41,411 nucleotides of DNA from Acholeplasmataceae bacterium (lineage in GTDB: Bacteria; Bacillota_I; Bacilli_A; ML615J-28; CAG-313), in contig DUOG01000033.1 of NCBI GenBank assembly GCA_012838945.1, positions 1-41,411 of the forward strand, in the 5' to 3' direction. The notes below the pieces were generated by a model. That model saw only the letters and a list, made by a program, of their open reading frames with translations. It had not been told where the DNA came from and made no database searches. Below are positions 17,939-26,034 of the stretch, one piece after another (position 1 is the stretch's first letter; each line of letters begins with the position of its first letter). The position numbers were made by a program, and so were the translations under genes.

Positions 17939-17967
17939 TTGAAAAAATTTGTTCTAACTGTTAGTAT
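17939..17967 (+). promoter_or_regulatory. Probable promoter of the Crp/Fnr regulator gene
   Basis: TTGAAA and TAGTAT are spaced by 17 nt. A short palindrome CTAACTGTTAG (17954-17964) covers the spacer and -10 and might be an autoregulatory site. Confidence 0.4.
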
Positions 17968-17985
17968 AAATGTATATAATAAAAA

Positions 17986-18699
17986 GTGAGGTTGATCGCA
18001 ATCAAAGAATGTAATCATAAACACAGTTGTGGTTGTATTGTAGCCGGGTCTTGTATTGACCATGTGCCTATTTTTGGTGACTTAACCGAAGCAGAAAGAG
18101 AAAGTATTCTCCAAACTTCTCTACACAAACTATATAATAAGGGTGATTTCATCTTCATGCCCGGAGATCATTTCTCTAATTTGTTTGTCGTTGTTGAAGG
18201 GCTTGTCAAAATAGTCAAATACTCAACTACTGGAAAAGAACAAATATTATCGCTCTTACATCCGGGTGATTTTATCGGTGAACTTTATTTGTTTTCAAAT
18301 AAAGAAACTAATAATGCTGCTTATGCGGTGGTTGATACAACGGTATGCATTATTGAAGGAGAAGCAATCAAAAAATACATTTTAAATAATCCTGAAGTAG
18401 CTTTAAAGTTTTTAGAGAAATATACTGAAAGAATGCTTGAAACTGAAAACCTGGTTGAACAAATCAGTCTGCGTGATGTTAGTGCTCGCCTGGCTCACTT
18501 TTTAGTAAATGAGGCAAATAATAAAGAGGTAATTACCTTATCCACCACTAAAAGAGATCTTGCTGCTATGCTGGGAACAACCCCAGAAACTCTAAGTCGC
18601 AAACTCAATGAGTTTCAATCCAATGGTTGGATAAGGATGTCTGGACAACGAAAAATTGAAATTTTAAATAAATATGAACTTGAAAATCTTTACTATTAA
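17986..18699 (+). CDS. Crp/Fnr family regulator with N-terminal cysteine cluster
   Basis: A cyclic-nucleotide-binding beta-barrel (about residues 28-145) is followed by a dimerisation helix and a Crp-type winged helix. The recognition helix lies in TTKRDLAAMLGTTPETLSRKLNEF. The N-terminus ECNHKHSCGCIVAGSCIDHVPIF carries Cys9, Cys15, Cys17 and Cys23, reminiscent of the FeS or redox-sensing cysteines of FNR-like proteins; a fourth ligand arrangement is not certain. The start is unclear. The GTG at 17986 has no ribosome-binding site. TTG at 17992 abuts GTGAGG. An ATC at 18001 is 9 nt beyond GTGAGG and would give MKECNHKHS. It stands alone with its own terminator, divergent from the VanZ operon and upstream of the germination operon. 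Confidence 0.88.
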   Translation: MRLIAIKECNHKHSCGCIVAGSCIDHVPIFGDLTEAERESILQTSLHKLYNKGDFIFMPGDHFSNLFVVVEGLVKIVKYSTTGKEQILSLLHPGDFIGELYLFSNKETNNAAYAVVDTTVCIIEGEAIKKYILNNPEVALKFLEKYTERMLETENLVEQISLRDVSARLAHFLVNEANNKEVITLSTTKRDLAAMLGTTPETLSRKLNEFQSNGWIRMSGQRKIEILNKYELENLYY

Positions 18700-18717
18700 A
18701 TCCCTTAAAAGGGATTT
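18698..18717 (+). terminator. Terminator of the Crp/Fnr gene
   Basis: AAATCCCTT / AAGGGATTT is a perfect 9-bp stem (2-nt nominal loop) starting inside the stop codon and followed by TTTATTTTTTT. Confidence 0.85.
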
Positions 18718-18783
18718 TTTATTTTTTTGTGATGTTTAAGTTAATTAAAATGAATAATACTAATAGAGAAACAAGGTGATAAT

Positions 18784-20385
18784 ATGAGCATTTTTAAAAA
18801 GAATAAAAGTGTTGAAAATAACCAATCAGGAATAAAGAAAAATAATAATACCAGTCCTGAGGATGAACAACTCATTGATCAACAAGAAATTGTTGAAGCT
18901 ATCGGTAATTACCAAAATAAAAAACTATATAATACCGTTAGTGAAAATATTGAGTTTATAAAGAGACTAATCGGTGAAAGTTGGGATTTATCAACTCGAG
19001 AAGTTGTCTTAGTTAATGAACAACAAAAGATTAAAATTGGGATTGTCTTTTTCGCTGGACTTGCTGACCAAACTTTTGTCAGTGAAACTATTTTAGAAAC
19101 TTTATCTAACAATTTCAAGAAAACAAACGAAAAGATTAAACCAGAAAACAGTCTAATTCACTTCAAAAATAATCTCTTAACAATGGCTGGCGTTGAAGAA
19201 GCTGATGACTTTGGCAAACTATTGAATCTTTTATTAAATGGAGACACCATTCTTCTCATCGATGATATTCAAAGCTGCCTTGTTATTGGCAGCCGTAAAA
19301 TGTTTGAGCGTGCTGTATCAGCTCCAGAAACCAATGTCACCGTCAAAGGTAGCAAAGACTCTTTCAATGAAAATCTTTTAACTAATATTTCTTTAATTAG
19401 AAGACGGGTTCGAAATCCTAATCTATGGGCTATCAGTTATATTATTGGTAAAAACTCTAACACCAATGTTGTAATGATGTATATTAAGGGACTTGCTGAG
19501 GACAAGTTAGTAAAGGAAGTAGAGAGTCGCATTAAAAAGATTGAAACCGACTCAATTGTAACAATAAATTATATGAAGTATTTTCTCAGGGAAAAACAAT
19601 TTTCTATCTTCCCATTAATTTATGATACCGAAAGACCTGATGATGCTTCAGCTTGTTTATTTGAGGGAAAAGTATTGGTACTAATAGATGGTTCTCCTTA
19701 TATCTTAGTCGCACCAAACTTTTTTATTAATAGTATGGTGTCAATGGATGATTTCCATAATCCATCCTATGCAGCAACCTTTTTTAGAACGATCCGACTA
19801 ATAGCCTTCTATTTATCAATTCTTTTGCCGGGGATATATCTGGCCATAATTATGTATCACTCCGAGCTCTTCCCCATCTTTTTCTTATTTAGTGTGGCGG
19901 GTCAAAGAGTTGATGTTCCTTTCCCGGCTTTTGTGGAAGTACTGATAATGTCACTTGCTTTTGACTTTTTACGGGAGTCAGGTGCTCGAATGCCTAGTGC
20001 CTTAGGTTCAACCTTGTCTTTTGTTGGAGCAATCATTATCGGGCAAGCTGCCGTTCAAGCAGGTTTGATATCAGCCATCATCGTAATTGTGATTTCAATC
20101 ACTGGTGTGGCTGGATTGATTATTGCTGATTATGATTTGAATATTGCGGTGACGGTCTTAAGATATGTTTTCATTATCCTTGGAGGACTTTTTGGTCTTT
20201 TTGGAATGGTCTTAGGAATCATTGTATTACTTACTCATCTAGTAAGTCTTCGTAGCTTTGGTGTTGCCTATTTTGCTCCTTTTGCACCATTTAAGGCTGC
20301 TGGCTTGAAGGATACATTCTTCCGAGCCCCTATCGGGAAACTATTTAAAACTAAAAAGTCCATAACCGAAAAATACCCAGAATAG
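18784..20385 (+). CDS. Spore germination receptor A subunit (GerA family)
   Basis: This 533-aa protein matches GerA/GerKA. Its long hydrophilic N-domain (to about residue 300) contains ESWDLSTREV, SRKMFERAVSAPETNVTVKGSKDSFNENLLTNISLIRRRVRNP and FPLIYDTERPDDASACLFEGKVLVLIDGSPYILVAP. A C-terminal membrane domain of about five helices follows, starting at LPGIYLAIIMYH. It forms part of the inner-membrane nutrient receptor of dormant spores with the B and C subunits encoded next. AAGGTGATAATATG supplies the start. I could not identify an unambiguous sigma-G promoter in the 66 nt between the preceding terminator and the start codon. Confidence 0.95.
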   Translation: MSIFKKNKSVENNQSGIKKNNNTSPEDEQLIDQQEIVEAIGNYQNKKLYNTVSENIEFIKRLIGESWDLSTREVVLVNEQQKIKIGIVFFAGLADQTFVSETILETLSNNFKKTNEKIKPENSLIHFKNNLLTMAGVEEADDFGKLLNLLLNGDTILLIDDIQSCLVIGSRKMFERAVSAPETNVTVKGSKDSFNENLLTNISLIRRRVRNPNLWAISYIIGKNSNTNVVMMYIKGLAEDKLVKEVESRIKKIETDSIVTINYMKYFLREKQFSIFPLIYDTERPDDASACLFEGKVLVLIDGSPYILVAPNFFINSMVSMDDFHNPSYAATFFRTIRLIAFYLSILLPGIYLAIIMYHSELFPIFFLFSVAGQRVDVPFPAFVEVLIMSLAFDFLRESGARMPSALGSTLSFVGAIIIGQAAVQAGLISAIIVIVISITGVAGLIIADYDLNIAVTVLRYVFIILGGLFGLFGMVLGIIVLLTHLVSLRSFGVAYFAPFAPFKAAGLKDTFFRAPIGKLFKTKKSITEKYPE

Positions 20386-20396
20386 GAAGTGGAAAT

Positions 20397-21551
20397 ATGA
20401 AAAAGATTTCAACCTTATTGTTTTTTCTAATAATTGTCTTTTCCTTATTTGGTTGTGCTAGAGGTGAAACTGAAAAGATAGCCATTGCGACCGCATTTGG
20501 ACTTGACAAATCAGAAAATGGAGTCAAAGTATCATGTCAAGTACTAAATCCTCATGTTTTGGGACGGTTCCCGCGGGAAATCGCGGCAGTAACGGTTTAT
20601 CAAGAAGAAGGAGAAACAGTCTTTGATGCCATTTCCAAACTGTCTAAATATTTTCAAAGTGATATCTTTTTATCACACTTTCAAGTAATTCTGATTAGTG
20701 AAGAACTTGCTAGAGAAGGAATTGAACCTTACCTGAACTTCTTCTTTAGTAATATCAGTTCGCGTCATAAATTTTTAACGATTGTTACTAAAGGGATAAC
20801 TGCTTTAGAGGTCATCAATATTCAAACGACTTTAAATTTAATTCCTGGTATTTCAATCGAACAAAAGTTATTATCATCATTCAAGTATCATGGTACTTCT
20901 AGAGAAGTATATATTGATGAAATAATTAATGATATAAGGACCGATAAAGCCAATTTAACCTTATCCTCCCTCGAAGTACATGGCGATCCCAAAAAAGGAG
21001 AGGGGGAGGATAACCTCAAAAAACCAACTCCTGAGGCAATGATTAGCCTCTGTGGCTTAGCCGTCTTTAAGGAAGACAAGTTAATCGGTTGGCTAAATGA
21101 TATCGAATCAATAGCTTATAATATGATAATGGGAGAAATTAAAACGACCGTAATCCCAGTTAAATTTGATGAGGAGTCGACCGTATCAATAAAAATAAAT
21201 AAGTTTAAAAGTAAAATCGAATATCACAAAGATAAAAAACCTCCAGCCTTTACGATAAAGGTAAATGTCGAAGGAATATATTCCGAAGATACTTCAGGGA
21301 AAATCGAAAGAACACCTGAACATATCAATAAGGTTCAAAATAAGACCCAGGAAGAGATTAAACGTATTATCCAAAGTTGTATTCAAAAATCGCAAAATGT
21401 TTACAATACTGATTTCTTTAATTTCAGCAAAAAGATCCATCAAAGAAATCCAAAATATTGGAAAGAAATAAAGGATAACTACGATCAAATCTACAAAAAT
21501 ATTAACATTAATGTCGAAGTAAAAGTAAACATTATTAGAAATAGATATTAG
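20397..21551 (+). CDS. Germination receptor C subunit lipoprotein (Ger(x)C family)
   Basis: A lipoprotein signal peptide ends in the lipobox LFGCARG (Cys near residue 19). The mature protein has the Ger(x)C arrangement: EKIAIATAFGLDKSENGVKVSCQVLNP, ETVFDAISKLSKYFQSDIFLSHFQVILISEELAREGI, and a C-terminal domain with IQKSQNVYNTDFFNFSKKIHQRNPKYWKEI. At 384 aa it is a normal length. It would be anchored on the outer leaflet of the spore inner membrane and bind the A and B subunits. It starts 11 nt after the A-subunit gene with GGAAGTGGAAAT as the ribosome-binding region. Confidence 0.95.
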   Translation: MKKISTLLFFLIIVFSLFGCARGETEKIAIATAFGLDKSENGVKVSCQVLNPHVLGRFPREIAAVTVYQEEGETVFDAISKLSKYFQSDIFLSHFQVILISEELAREGIEPYLNFFFSNISSRHKFLTIVTKGITALEVINIQTTLNLIPGISIEQKLLSSFKYHGTSREVYIDEIINDIRTDKANLTLSSLEVHGDPKKGEGEDNLKKPTPEAMISLCGLAVFKEDKLIGWLNDIESIAYNMIMGEIKTTVIPVKFDEESTVSIKINKFKSKIEYHKDKKPPAFTIKVNVEGIYSEDTSGKIERTPEHINKVQNKTQEEIKRIIQSCIQKSQNVYNTDFFNFSKKIHQRNPKYWKEIKDNYDQIYKNININVEVKVNIIRNRY

Positions 21552-21560
21552 GGTGATTCT

Positions 21561-22694
21561 ATGACAGAAAGAATTGATGCTAAAGAATTTTTTGCTATTA
21601 CCTTTATTTATATTGTGGCCAATGACCTAATCAGAGGAATATTTGCTATTGAATTAAAACACAATGTATGGATTCCAGTTTTCTTAGGTATTATTGGTTC
21701 ACTGCTAATCTTTTCAGCATACCTAATAATATATAAAAATCAAAACTACCCAAATTTTACTGAAATGATTGAGCATCTTATGGGCAAGTTTTTAAGCAAA
21801 ATCTTCTTTATTATATATGCAGTATATTTTATGTTAGTAGCTTTCTTGAATAGCTATGTATACTTTGAATTAGTTAATGGATATCTACTTGATCAATCTC
21901 CTAACTTCATCATTGTTCTTGCCTGCTTATATGTAAGTTTCTATTCAGCAAGACATGGTATAGAAGTACTGGGTAGAGTATTACTAAGCTTCTTTTTTGG
22001 CCTTATTTTCTTTTATATAACATCTATTTCACTGTTGCTCATTGTAAATCAATTTAAATTTGATAACTTCCTGCCCATTTTAGAAGATGGTATAATTCCA
22101 ATAATAAAGCCTGCCTTTCAAATGTCTTACTCTATCCCTTTTGGTGAATCATTTGTTTTACTTATCCTTTTTCAATATGTTAAAAACAAAAAGAAAAAAA
22201 CTAAGGCTCCTTTATTAGGTATTCTTATGAGCGGCCTTGCTTTATTATCGCTTACCATTTTAAATATAGGTCTCTTGGGTAGCGAGGTAATGTCTTCAGA
22301 ATTAAGTCCTTCAGTTGGCCTTTCACACTTAATTAACTTTGGTAACATTATTCAAAGGTATGATATCATTGTTATCGGGTTGTTGGCGATCTATGCTTTT
22401 GGGAAAGCAACTCTATTAATTTATGTTGCTAAAAGCCTTATCAATGCAACATTCCCCAGAAAGAATGAAAAAATTCCTCGAAAGAGAGATGCAATTGTAC
22501 TTGGCATTGTTTGTTTAATTATCGCATTAGTAACAATTTTTACTAATGTTAACTACTTGAAATTTATTCTCTTTCGCGTTGAATATATTGTTCCATATGT
22601 TAACCTTACCTTTGAACTAATAATACCTTTTATACTCATTATCTTATCATTCATTAGAAAACCGAAAGAACAATTATCAAACTTTTCAATTTAA
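21561..22694 (+). CDS. Germination receptor B subunit permease (GerB family)
   Basis: This 377-aa protein has about ten transmembrane helices and belongs to the GerAB/ArcD/ProY group within the APC superfamily. The N-terminal helix region IDAKEFFAITFIYIVANDLIRGI and the long SIPFGESFVLLILFQYV segment match the family. It is the probable germinant-binding subunit; the closeness to amino-acid transporters suggests an amino-acid-type germinant. The gene order here is A-C-B rather than the A-B-C of Bacillus subtilis gerA. It starts 9 nt after the C-subunit gene, and a strong terminator follows. Confidence 0.93.
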   Translation: MTERIDAKEFFAITFIYIVANDLIRGIFAIELKHNVWIPVFLGIIGSLLIFSAYLIIYKNQNYPNFTEMIEHLMGKFLSKIFFIIYAVYFMLVAFLNSYVYFELVNGYLLDQSPNFIIVLACLYVSFYSARHGIEVLGRVLLSFFFGLIFFYITSISLLLIVNQFKFDNFLPILEDGIIPIIKPAFQMSYSIPFGESFVLLILFQYVKNKKKKTKAPLLGILMSGLALLSLTILNIGLLGSEVMSSELSPSVGLSHLINFGNIIQRYDIIVIGLLAIYAFGKATLLIYVAKSLINATFPRKNEKIPRKRDAIVLGIVCLIIALVTIFTNVNYLKFILFRVEYIVPYVNLTFELIIPFILIILSFIRKPKEQLSNFSI

Positions 22695-22720
22695 AAACTC
22701 CAGTCTAAACTGGAGTTTTT
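22693..22720. terminator. Bidirectional terminator between the germination operon and the ABC importer operon
   Basis: A perfect 12-bp stem AAAAACTCCAGT / ACTGGAGTTTTT with a CTAA loop starts within the GerB stop codon, and the A/T flanks serve both strands. Confidence 0.88.
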
Positions 22721-22749
22721 TATGAATAAGGAGAATGATTTATGAATTT

Positions 22750-23022
22750 CTAAAACTTAACATCATCAAGTTCTTTATCACGTTCAAATACTGCCCGTAC
22801 ATAAGAACATTGGGGTATTATTTTTAATTGATTTTTTCTAGCAAAAGACACCAAAGCATCTACTAATTGCTTTGCTAGACCTTGTCCCCGAAATTCTTTT
22901 TGAACAAAAGTATGATGTGCAACAATTACTTTTTCATCTCGATAATCAAATTCAATCTCTGCAAACGCATTATTTTCACTTTCACCAATATAAAATTTAT
23001 TTTTTCCCGCTTTTATTTCCAT
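22750..23022 (-). CDS. Small GNAT-like N-acetyltransferase (YjdJ/Gcn5-like)
   Basis: This 90-aa protein is a minimal acetyltransferase of the short Gcn5-related group. It has AEIEFDYRDEKVIVAHHTFVQKEFRGQGLAKQLVDALVSFAR, in which FRGQGLAKQLV is the acetyl-CoA pyrophosphate loop, and IIPQCSYVRAVFERDKEL at the C-terminus. The substrate is unknown. It lies 9 nt after the ABC ATPase gene, so it is expressed with the TrpXYZ-like importer. Confidence 0.88.
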   Translation of the reverse strand: MEIKAGKNKFYIGESENNAFAEIEFDYRDEKVIVAHHTFVQKEFRGQGLAKQLVDALVSFARKNQLKIIPQCSYVRAVFERDKELDDVKF

Positions 23023-23031
23023 ATTTTCACC

Positions 23032-23832
23032 CTACTTCGATAATAACATTTTATCGGATAATTCAATATTTTCATCCATTTCAAATTTTGTTAACAATTG
23101 TTCGATTGTTAACTTCTTTTTCTCTTCCCCTTTAACGTCAAGGACAATCTTTCCGTTGTTCAACATCAAGAGACGATTACCGTATTTAAGAGCATCACGC
23201 ATATTATGCGTTATCATAATCGTAGTAATTTCATGGTTTGACACGATATCATTAGTTAATGTTAACACAGTTAAGGCCGTTTTGGGATCAAGTGCGGCAG
23301 TATGTTCATCGAGTAACAATAACTTGGGCTCTTTAAGAGTTGCCATAATTAAAGTTACCGCTTGGCGTTGCCCACCTGATAAAAGGCCTACCTTTTGATT
23401 CAAACGGTCTTCTAAACCTAGATTTAATTCACTTAACTTATTTATGAAATACTTTCGATCTGACTTTACAAAGCCCCACTTAAGAGTTTTCTTTTGATCT
23501 CTTCGCATCGCAAGAGCCATGTTTTCTTCAATTGACATATTACCGGCTGTCCCTTGACTTGGGTCTTGACATACCCTTCCTAAGAACTTAGAACGTTTGT
23601 GTTCTGGTAGATTGGTAATGTTTGTTCCTTCAATTATTACTTCACCTTCATCAGGAAGTACTACTCCCGCAATTACATTAAGTAAAGTACTTTTTCCAGA
23701 ACCATTACCACCAATAATGGTAACAAACTCGCCCTTATTAATTTTAAGATTAATATTGTCAAGCGCCACCCTTAAATCCAGAGGGTTTCCGGTAGTATTA
23801 AAGGTTTTGGTAATGTTTTTTAACTCTAGCAT
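23032..23832 (-). CDS. TrpZ-like ABC importer ATP-binding protein
   Basis: This 266-aa ATPase has Walker A GGNGSGKSTL, the Q-loop region CQDPSQGTAGNMSIEENMALAMRR (characteristic of this importer subfamily), signature LLSGGQRQAV, Walker B KLLLLDEHTAALD (with EH where most have EP) and switch MITHNM. It overlaps the permease gene by 35 nt. With the lipoprotein and permease upstream it forms the tripartite transporter listed in databases as putative tryptophan/tyrosine transport (TrpXYZ). The tyrosine-rich leader upstream favours an aromatic substrate. Confidence 0.92.
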   Translation of the reverse strand: MLELKNITKTFNTTGNPLDLRVALDNINLKINKGEFVTIIGGNGSGKSTLLNVIAGVVLPDEGEVIIEGTNITNLPEHKRSKFLGRVCQDPSQGTAGNMSIEENMALAMRRDQKKTLKWGFVKSDRKYFINKLSELNLGLEDRLNQKVGLLSGGQRQAVTLIMATLKEPKLLLLDEHTAALDPKTALTVLTLTNDIVSNHEITTIMITHNMRDALKYGNRLLMLNNGKIVLDVKGEEKKKLTIEQLLTKFEMDENIELSDKMLLSK

Positions 23833-24745
23833 TGTTACCCTCCTTTTTATTAAGCGCTTTTTTGATTAAAGGAATTATTAAGACAACGGTGATTAAAACA
23901 GCATATAATAATCGTTTCAAGTAATTAGGTAAACCTAATTGAATAGCACTATTGATAATTACATAATAGATAATTGTTCCTAAGACAACAGAAATTAACC
24001 AATTTTTAAAAGTTCGCTTGCCAAAGACAGCTTCTCCAATGATGATAGAAGATAGACCGACAACTAGCGTACCGACCCCAAGATTAATATCCGCTGTACG
24101 GTTAATTTGAGCGGTTAGTGAACCTCCCATCGCAATCAACATATTAGCAATGGCTAACCCTAAAATTATCATAAAGGTTGAATTAATTCCTTGGGCCCGA
24201 GCCATCTTAGAATTCATCCCAGTTGCTCTAATTGACATTCCAAGTTCAGTCCCAAAAAACCAGTAGATAATAATGACTATAATTATTACAATTAATAGTG
24301 AGATTAGAATAATATTATAATTTGGTTTACTGAAAAACTGTATAAAACTTTGAAATAAAGATTTGTTTTCACCAAGACGGGCTACGGTATCATATCCACT
24401 GGTGTTTCCCTTTTGAAACCCCATAATAAACATATTAATAGAATACAAACCAGTCATGGTGATGATACTTGAAAGTAATCCTGGGATTTTACATTTAGTA
24501 TATAAAATCCCCGTAATCATTCCGGCAATCGCTCCTGACAATGCTGCTAAAAGTGTCGCTACCCATGGATTTACTCCAGCAAGAATCAAAACGATGCCAA
24601 CCGCACCTCCGAGGGTAAAACTACCCTCTGCTGTTAGGTCCGGAAAGTCAAGGACTCGGTAGGTTATAAAGATACCAAGTGCCAGTAAACTATACGGAAA
24701 ACCAAAACGAAGCGCGTCAATAAGAATATAACTTATCGTTTCCAT
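23798..24745 (-). CDS. TrpY-like ABC importer permease
   Basis: This 315-aa membrane protein has eight or nine hydrophobic segments and belongs to the branched-chain/LivH-like permease superfamily. The markers YRVLDFPDLTAEGSFTLGGAVG near the N-terminus and GTELGMSIRATGMNSKMARAQGIN in the coupling-helix region are typical of the permease partner of ABC_sub_bind lipoproteins. It starts 5 nt after the lipoprotein gene stop and overlaps the ATPase gene, consistent with one transcript. Confidence 0.9.
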   Translation of the reverse strand: METISYILIDALRFGFPYSLLALGIFITYRVLDFPDLTAEGSFTLGGAVGIVLILAGVNPWVATLLAALSGAIAGMITGILYTKCKIPGLLSSIITMTGLYSINMFIMGFQKGNTSGYDTVARLGENKSLFQSFIQFFSKPNYNIILISLLIVIIIVIIIYWFFGTELGMSIRATGMNSKMARAQGINSTFMIILGLAIANMLIAMGGSLTAQINRTADINLGVGTLVVGLSSIIIGEAVFGKRTFKNWLISVVLGTIIYYVIINSAIQLGLPNYLKRLLYAVLITVVLIIPLIKKALNKKEGNNARVKKHYQNL

Positions 24746-24750
24746 GACTA

Positions 24751-25737
24751 CTATTTATTACCTAATCGATCTTTAATTGATTGTGGTAGCTCCAATCCAA
24801 TAATCGCTAATACTTCTTCATTAACTACGACAGACCAATCTTCTTCACCTTGAACTTGAACTGACATAGTGGCTGGAGAGGCACCTTCTAGTAAGATTTT
24901 TGCTGCCATAGCTCCAGTTTGGACACCGAGTTTACGGTAGTTAATACTTAAAGTAATAGTTCCACCATTTAATACTTGTCCTTCTTCAGCATTGATAACT
25001 GGTATTCCAGCTTCATTTGTTATTTGCGTTACAATACTAAGGTTTTTTGCTAAATTGTTATCTGTCGGAATATATAATGCTTCAATTCCATCGCTGATTA
25101 GTTTATTCACAACTTGAGATATATCATTAATTTCTTCAACGGTTCTGACAAGTGCAGTTAGACCTGCTTCTTCAGCTGCCCCTTGAGCAATAGTAGCTTG
25201 AACTTGTGAATTCTTTTCTTTCACAGTGTAGATAATTCCAACTTTTTTAATCTCAGGAAGCAATTCTTTTACTAACTCTACTTGTTCTTTAACTGGATTA
25301 ATATCACTTGTTCCAGTAATATTTCCACCTGGGTTTTCCAAACTAGCTACTAGTTCCGCTGCTACTGGATCAGTTACTGCGGTAAAGAGGATTGGAATGT
25401 CTTTACCTTCAGTTTTTGCTGCTGCTTGTACGGCTACTGCAGCATCTGTCGCAATAGCTAAAACCAAATCACATTCACGAACGATATTAACACTCATTAC
25501 ATTTAAATCTTCTGCTCTTCCTTCGGGATTATAGTATACGATTTTAACATTATCATCTTTTACTAAACCATGTCTAGCTAATTCTTCAATAAAACCTTCT
25601 CTTGCTGAATCTAAAGCATTATGGGTTGCTAATTGAAGAATACCAATGGTATATTCATAATCTTTTTTACAACCAGCTAATCCAATACCCAATAATAAAA
25701 CTAACACTCCTAAACAAAGACTTCTAATTTTTTTCAT
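24751..25737 (-). CDS. TrpX-like ABC importer substrate-binding lipoprotein
   Basis: The signal peptide ends in lipobox LAGCKKD, and the mature part is a periplasmic-binding-fold protein of the ABC_sub_bind (PF04392-type) family. Landmarks are IGILQLATHNALDSAREGFIEEL, VLAIATDAAVAVQAA, PILFTAVTDPVAAELV, NITGTSDINPVKEQVELVKELLP and GGTITLSINYRKLGVQTGAMAAKIL. The family is linked with tryptophan or tyrosine uptake and with other small ligands. An AGGAGG precedes the ATG. The 290-nt leader in front of it holds a Tyr5 leader peptide and attenuator, which makes tyrosine the best substrate guess. Confidence 0.93.
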   Translation of the reverse strand: MKKIRSLCLGVLVLLLGIGLAGCKKDYEYTIGILQLATHNALDSAREGFIEELARHGLVKDDNVKIVYYNPEGRAEDLNVMSVNIVRECDLVLAIATDAAVAVQAAAKTEGKDIPILFTAVTDPVAAELVASLENPGGNITGTSDINPVKEQVELVKELLPEIKKVGIIYTVKEKNSQVQATIAQGAAEEAGLTALVRTVEEINDISQVVNKLISDGIEALYIPTDNNLAKNLSIVTQITNEAGIPVINAEEGQVLNGGTITLSINYRKLGVQTGAMAAKILLEGASPATMSVQVQGEEDWSVVVNEEVLAIIGLELPQSIKDRLGNK

Positions 25738-25771
25738 TTTCTTTCCTCCTATTATCTAATAAAAATATAAA

Positions 25772-25805
25772 AAGTGTTATTACCTTTGTATAAGTAATAA
25801 CACTT
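25772..25805 (-). terminator. Attenuator terminator in the importer leader
   Basis: A perfect 12-bp stem (AAGTGTTATTAC / GTAATAACACTT), 10-nt loop, is followed on the minus strand by TTTATATTTTTATT. It lies about 35 nt before the start codon of the substrate-binding protein, so it must be a conditional terminator. Confidence 0.88.
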
Positions 25806-25926
25806 GAATTTCCATTAGATATTCCGGTTATTACTTATACAACATTACTGTTGTGTACCGTAATAACCTTCTCTTTAATTACTTTCCTGCTTCTCTTAAG
25901 TAAGCCAAAAAGCCAAGAGATTATCG

Positions 25927-26004
25927 TTACTCACGATACACGCTTGGAAAGTAATAATAATAATAAAATTGTGCGTTAGCTATTTTAAATATTGACTTTT
26001 TCAT
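25927..26004 (-). CDS. 25-aa tyrosine-rich leader peptide
   Basis: Too short for the ORF track. The sequence is MKKSIFKIANAQFYYYYYFPSVYRE. Five consecutive Tyr codons (four TAT, one TAC) are flanked by Phe codons and followed by another Tyr two residues from the end. AAAGGAGC lies 7 nt before the ATG, and the promoter starts the transcript about 24 nt upstream. A run like this is the hallmark of a sensor peptide whose translation stalls when charged tRNA-Tyr (and perhaps tRNA-Phe) is scarce, as in PheL or TrpL of enteric bacteria. It precedes a three-gene importer of the putative tryptophan/tyrosine class. Confidence 0.85.
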   Translation of the reverse strand: MKKSIFKIANAQFYYYYYFPSVYRE

Positions 26005-26034
26005 AACATAGCTCCTTTCAACTTTATTGCTAGT

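Larger units (their letters stand above)
25738..26028 (-). promoter_or_regulatory. Tyrosine leader-peptide attenuator of the TrpXYZ-like operon
   Basis: Reading the minus strand after the leader peptide, several mutually exclusive stems are seen. The Tyr-codon stretch ATTACTTTCC (25946-25955) can pair perfectly (10 bp) with GGAAAGTAAT (25878-25887). Segment 1 GGTTATTAC (25860-25868) can pair with segment 2 GTAATAACC (25826-25834), with an inner ACAAC/GTTGT hairpin. Segment 2 GTATAAGTAATAAC (25827-25840) can instead pair over 14 perfect bp with segment 3 (25788-25801). Segment 3 is also most of the 5' arm of the terminator (25772-25805). This is the 1:2 / 2:3 / 3:4 logic of ribosome-mediated attenuation. 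No T-box sequence is present. The direction of switching is inferred. Confidence 0.8.

Noticed and set aside
17875-18063. Minus-strand 62-aa ORF and the similar short ORFs opposite annotated genes (for example 8826-9047, 23597-23869, 29098-29388)
   Set aside because: They lie antisense to well-supported genes or promoters, have no convincing ribosome-binding sites and show biased, shadow-like composition.
25927-26004. Tyr run as a simple TAT/TTA microsatellite with no coding role
   Set aside because: The run is in frame with an ATG at ideal distance from AAAGGAGC, directly after a strong promoter, and is followed by a conditional terminator; chance repeat alone does not explain these together.
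25741-26030. T-box riboswitch in front of the ABC importer
   Set aside because: No AGGGTGGNACCGCG-type T-box sequence or specifier loop is present; the Tyr-rich peptide and alternative stems explain the leader better.
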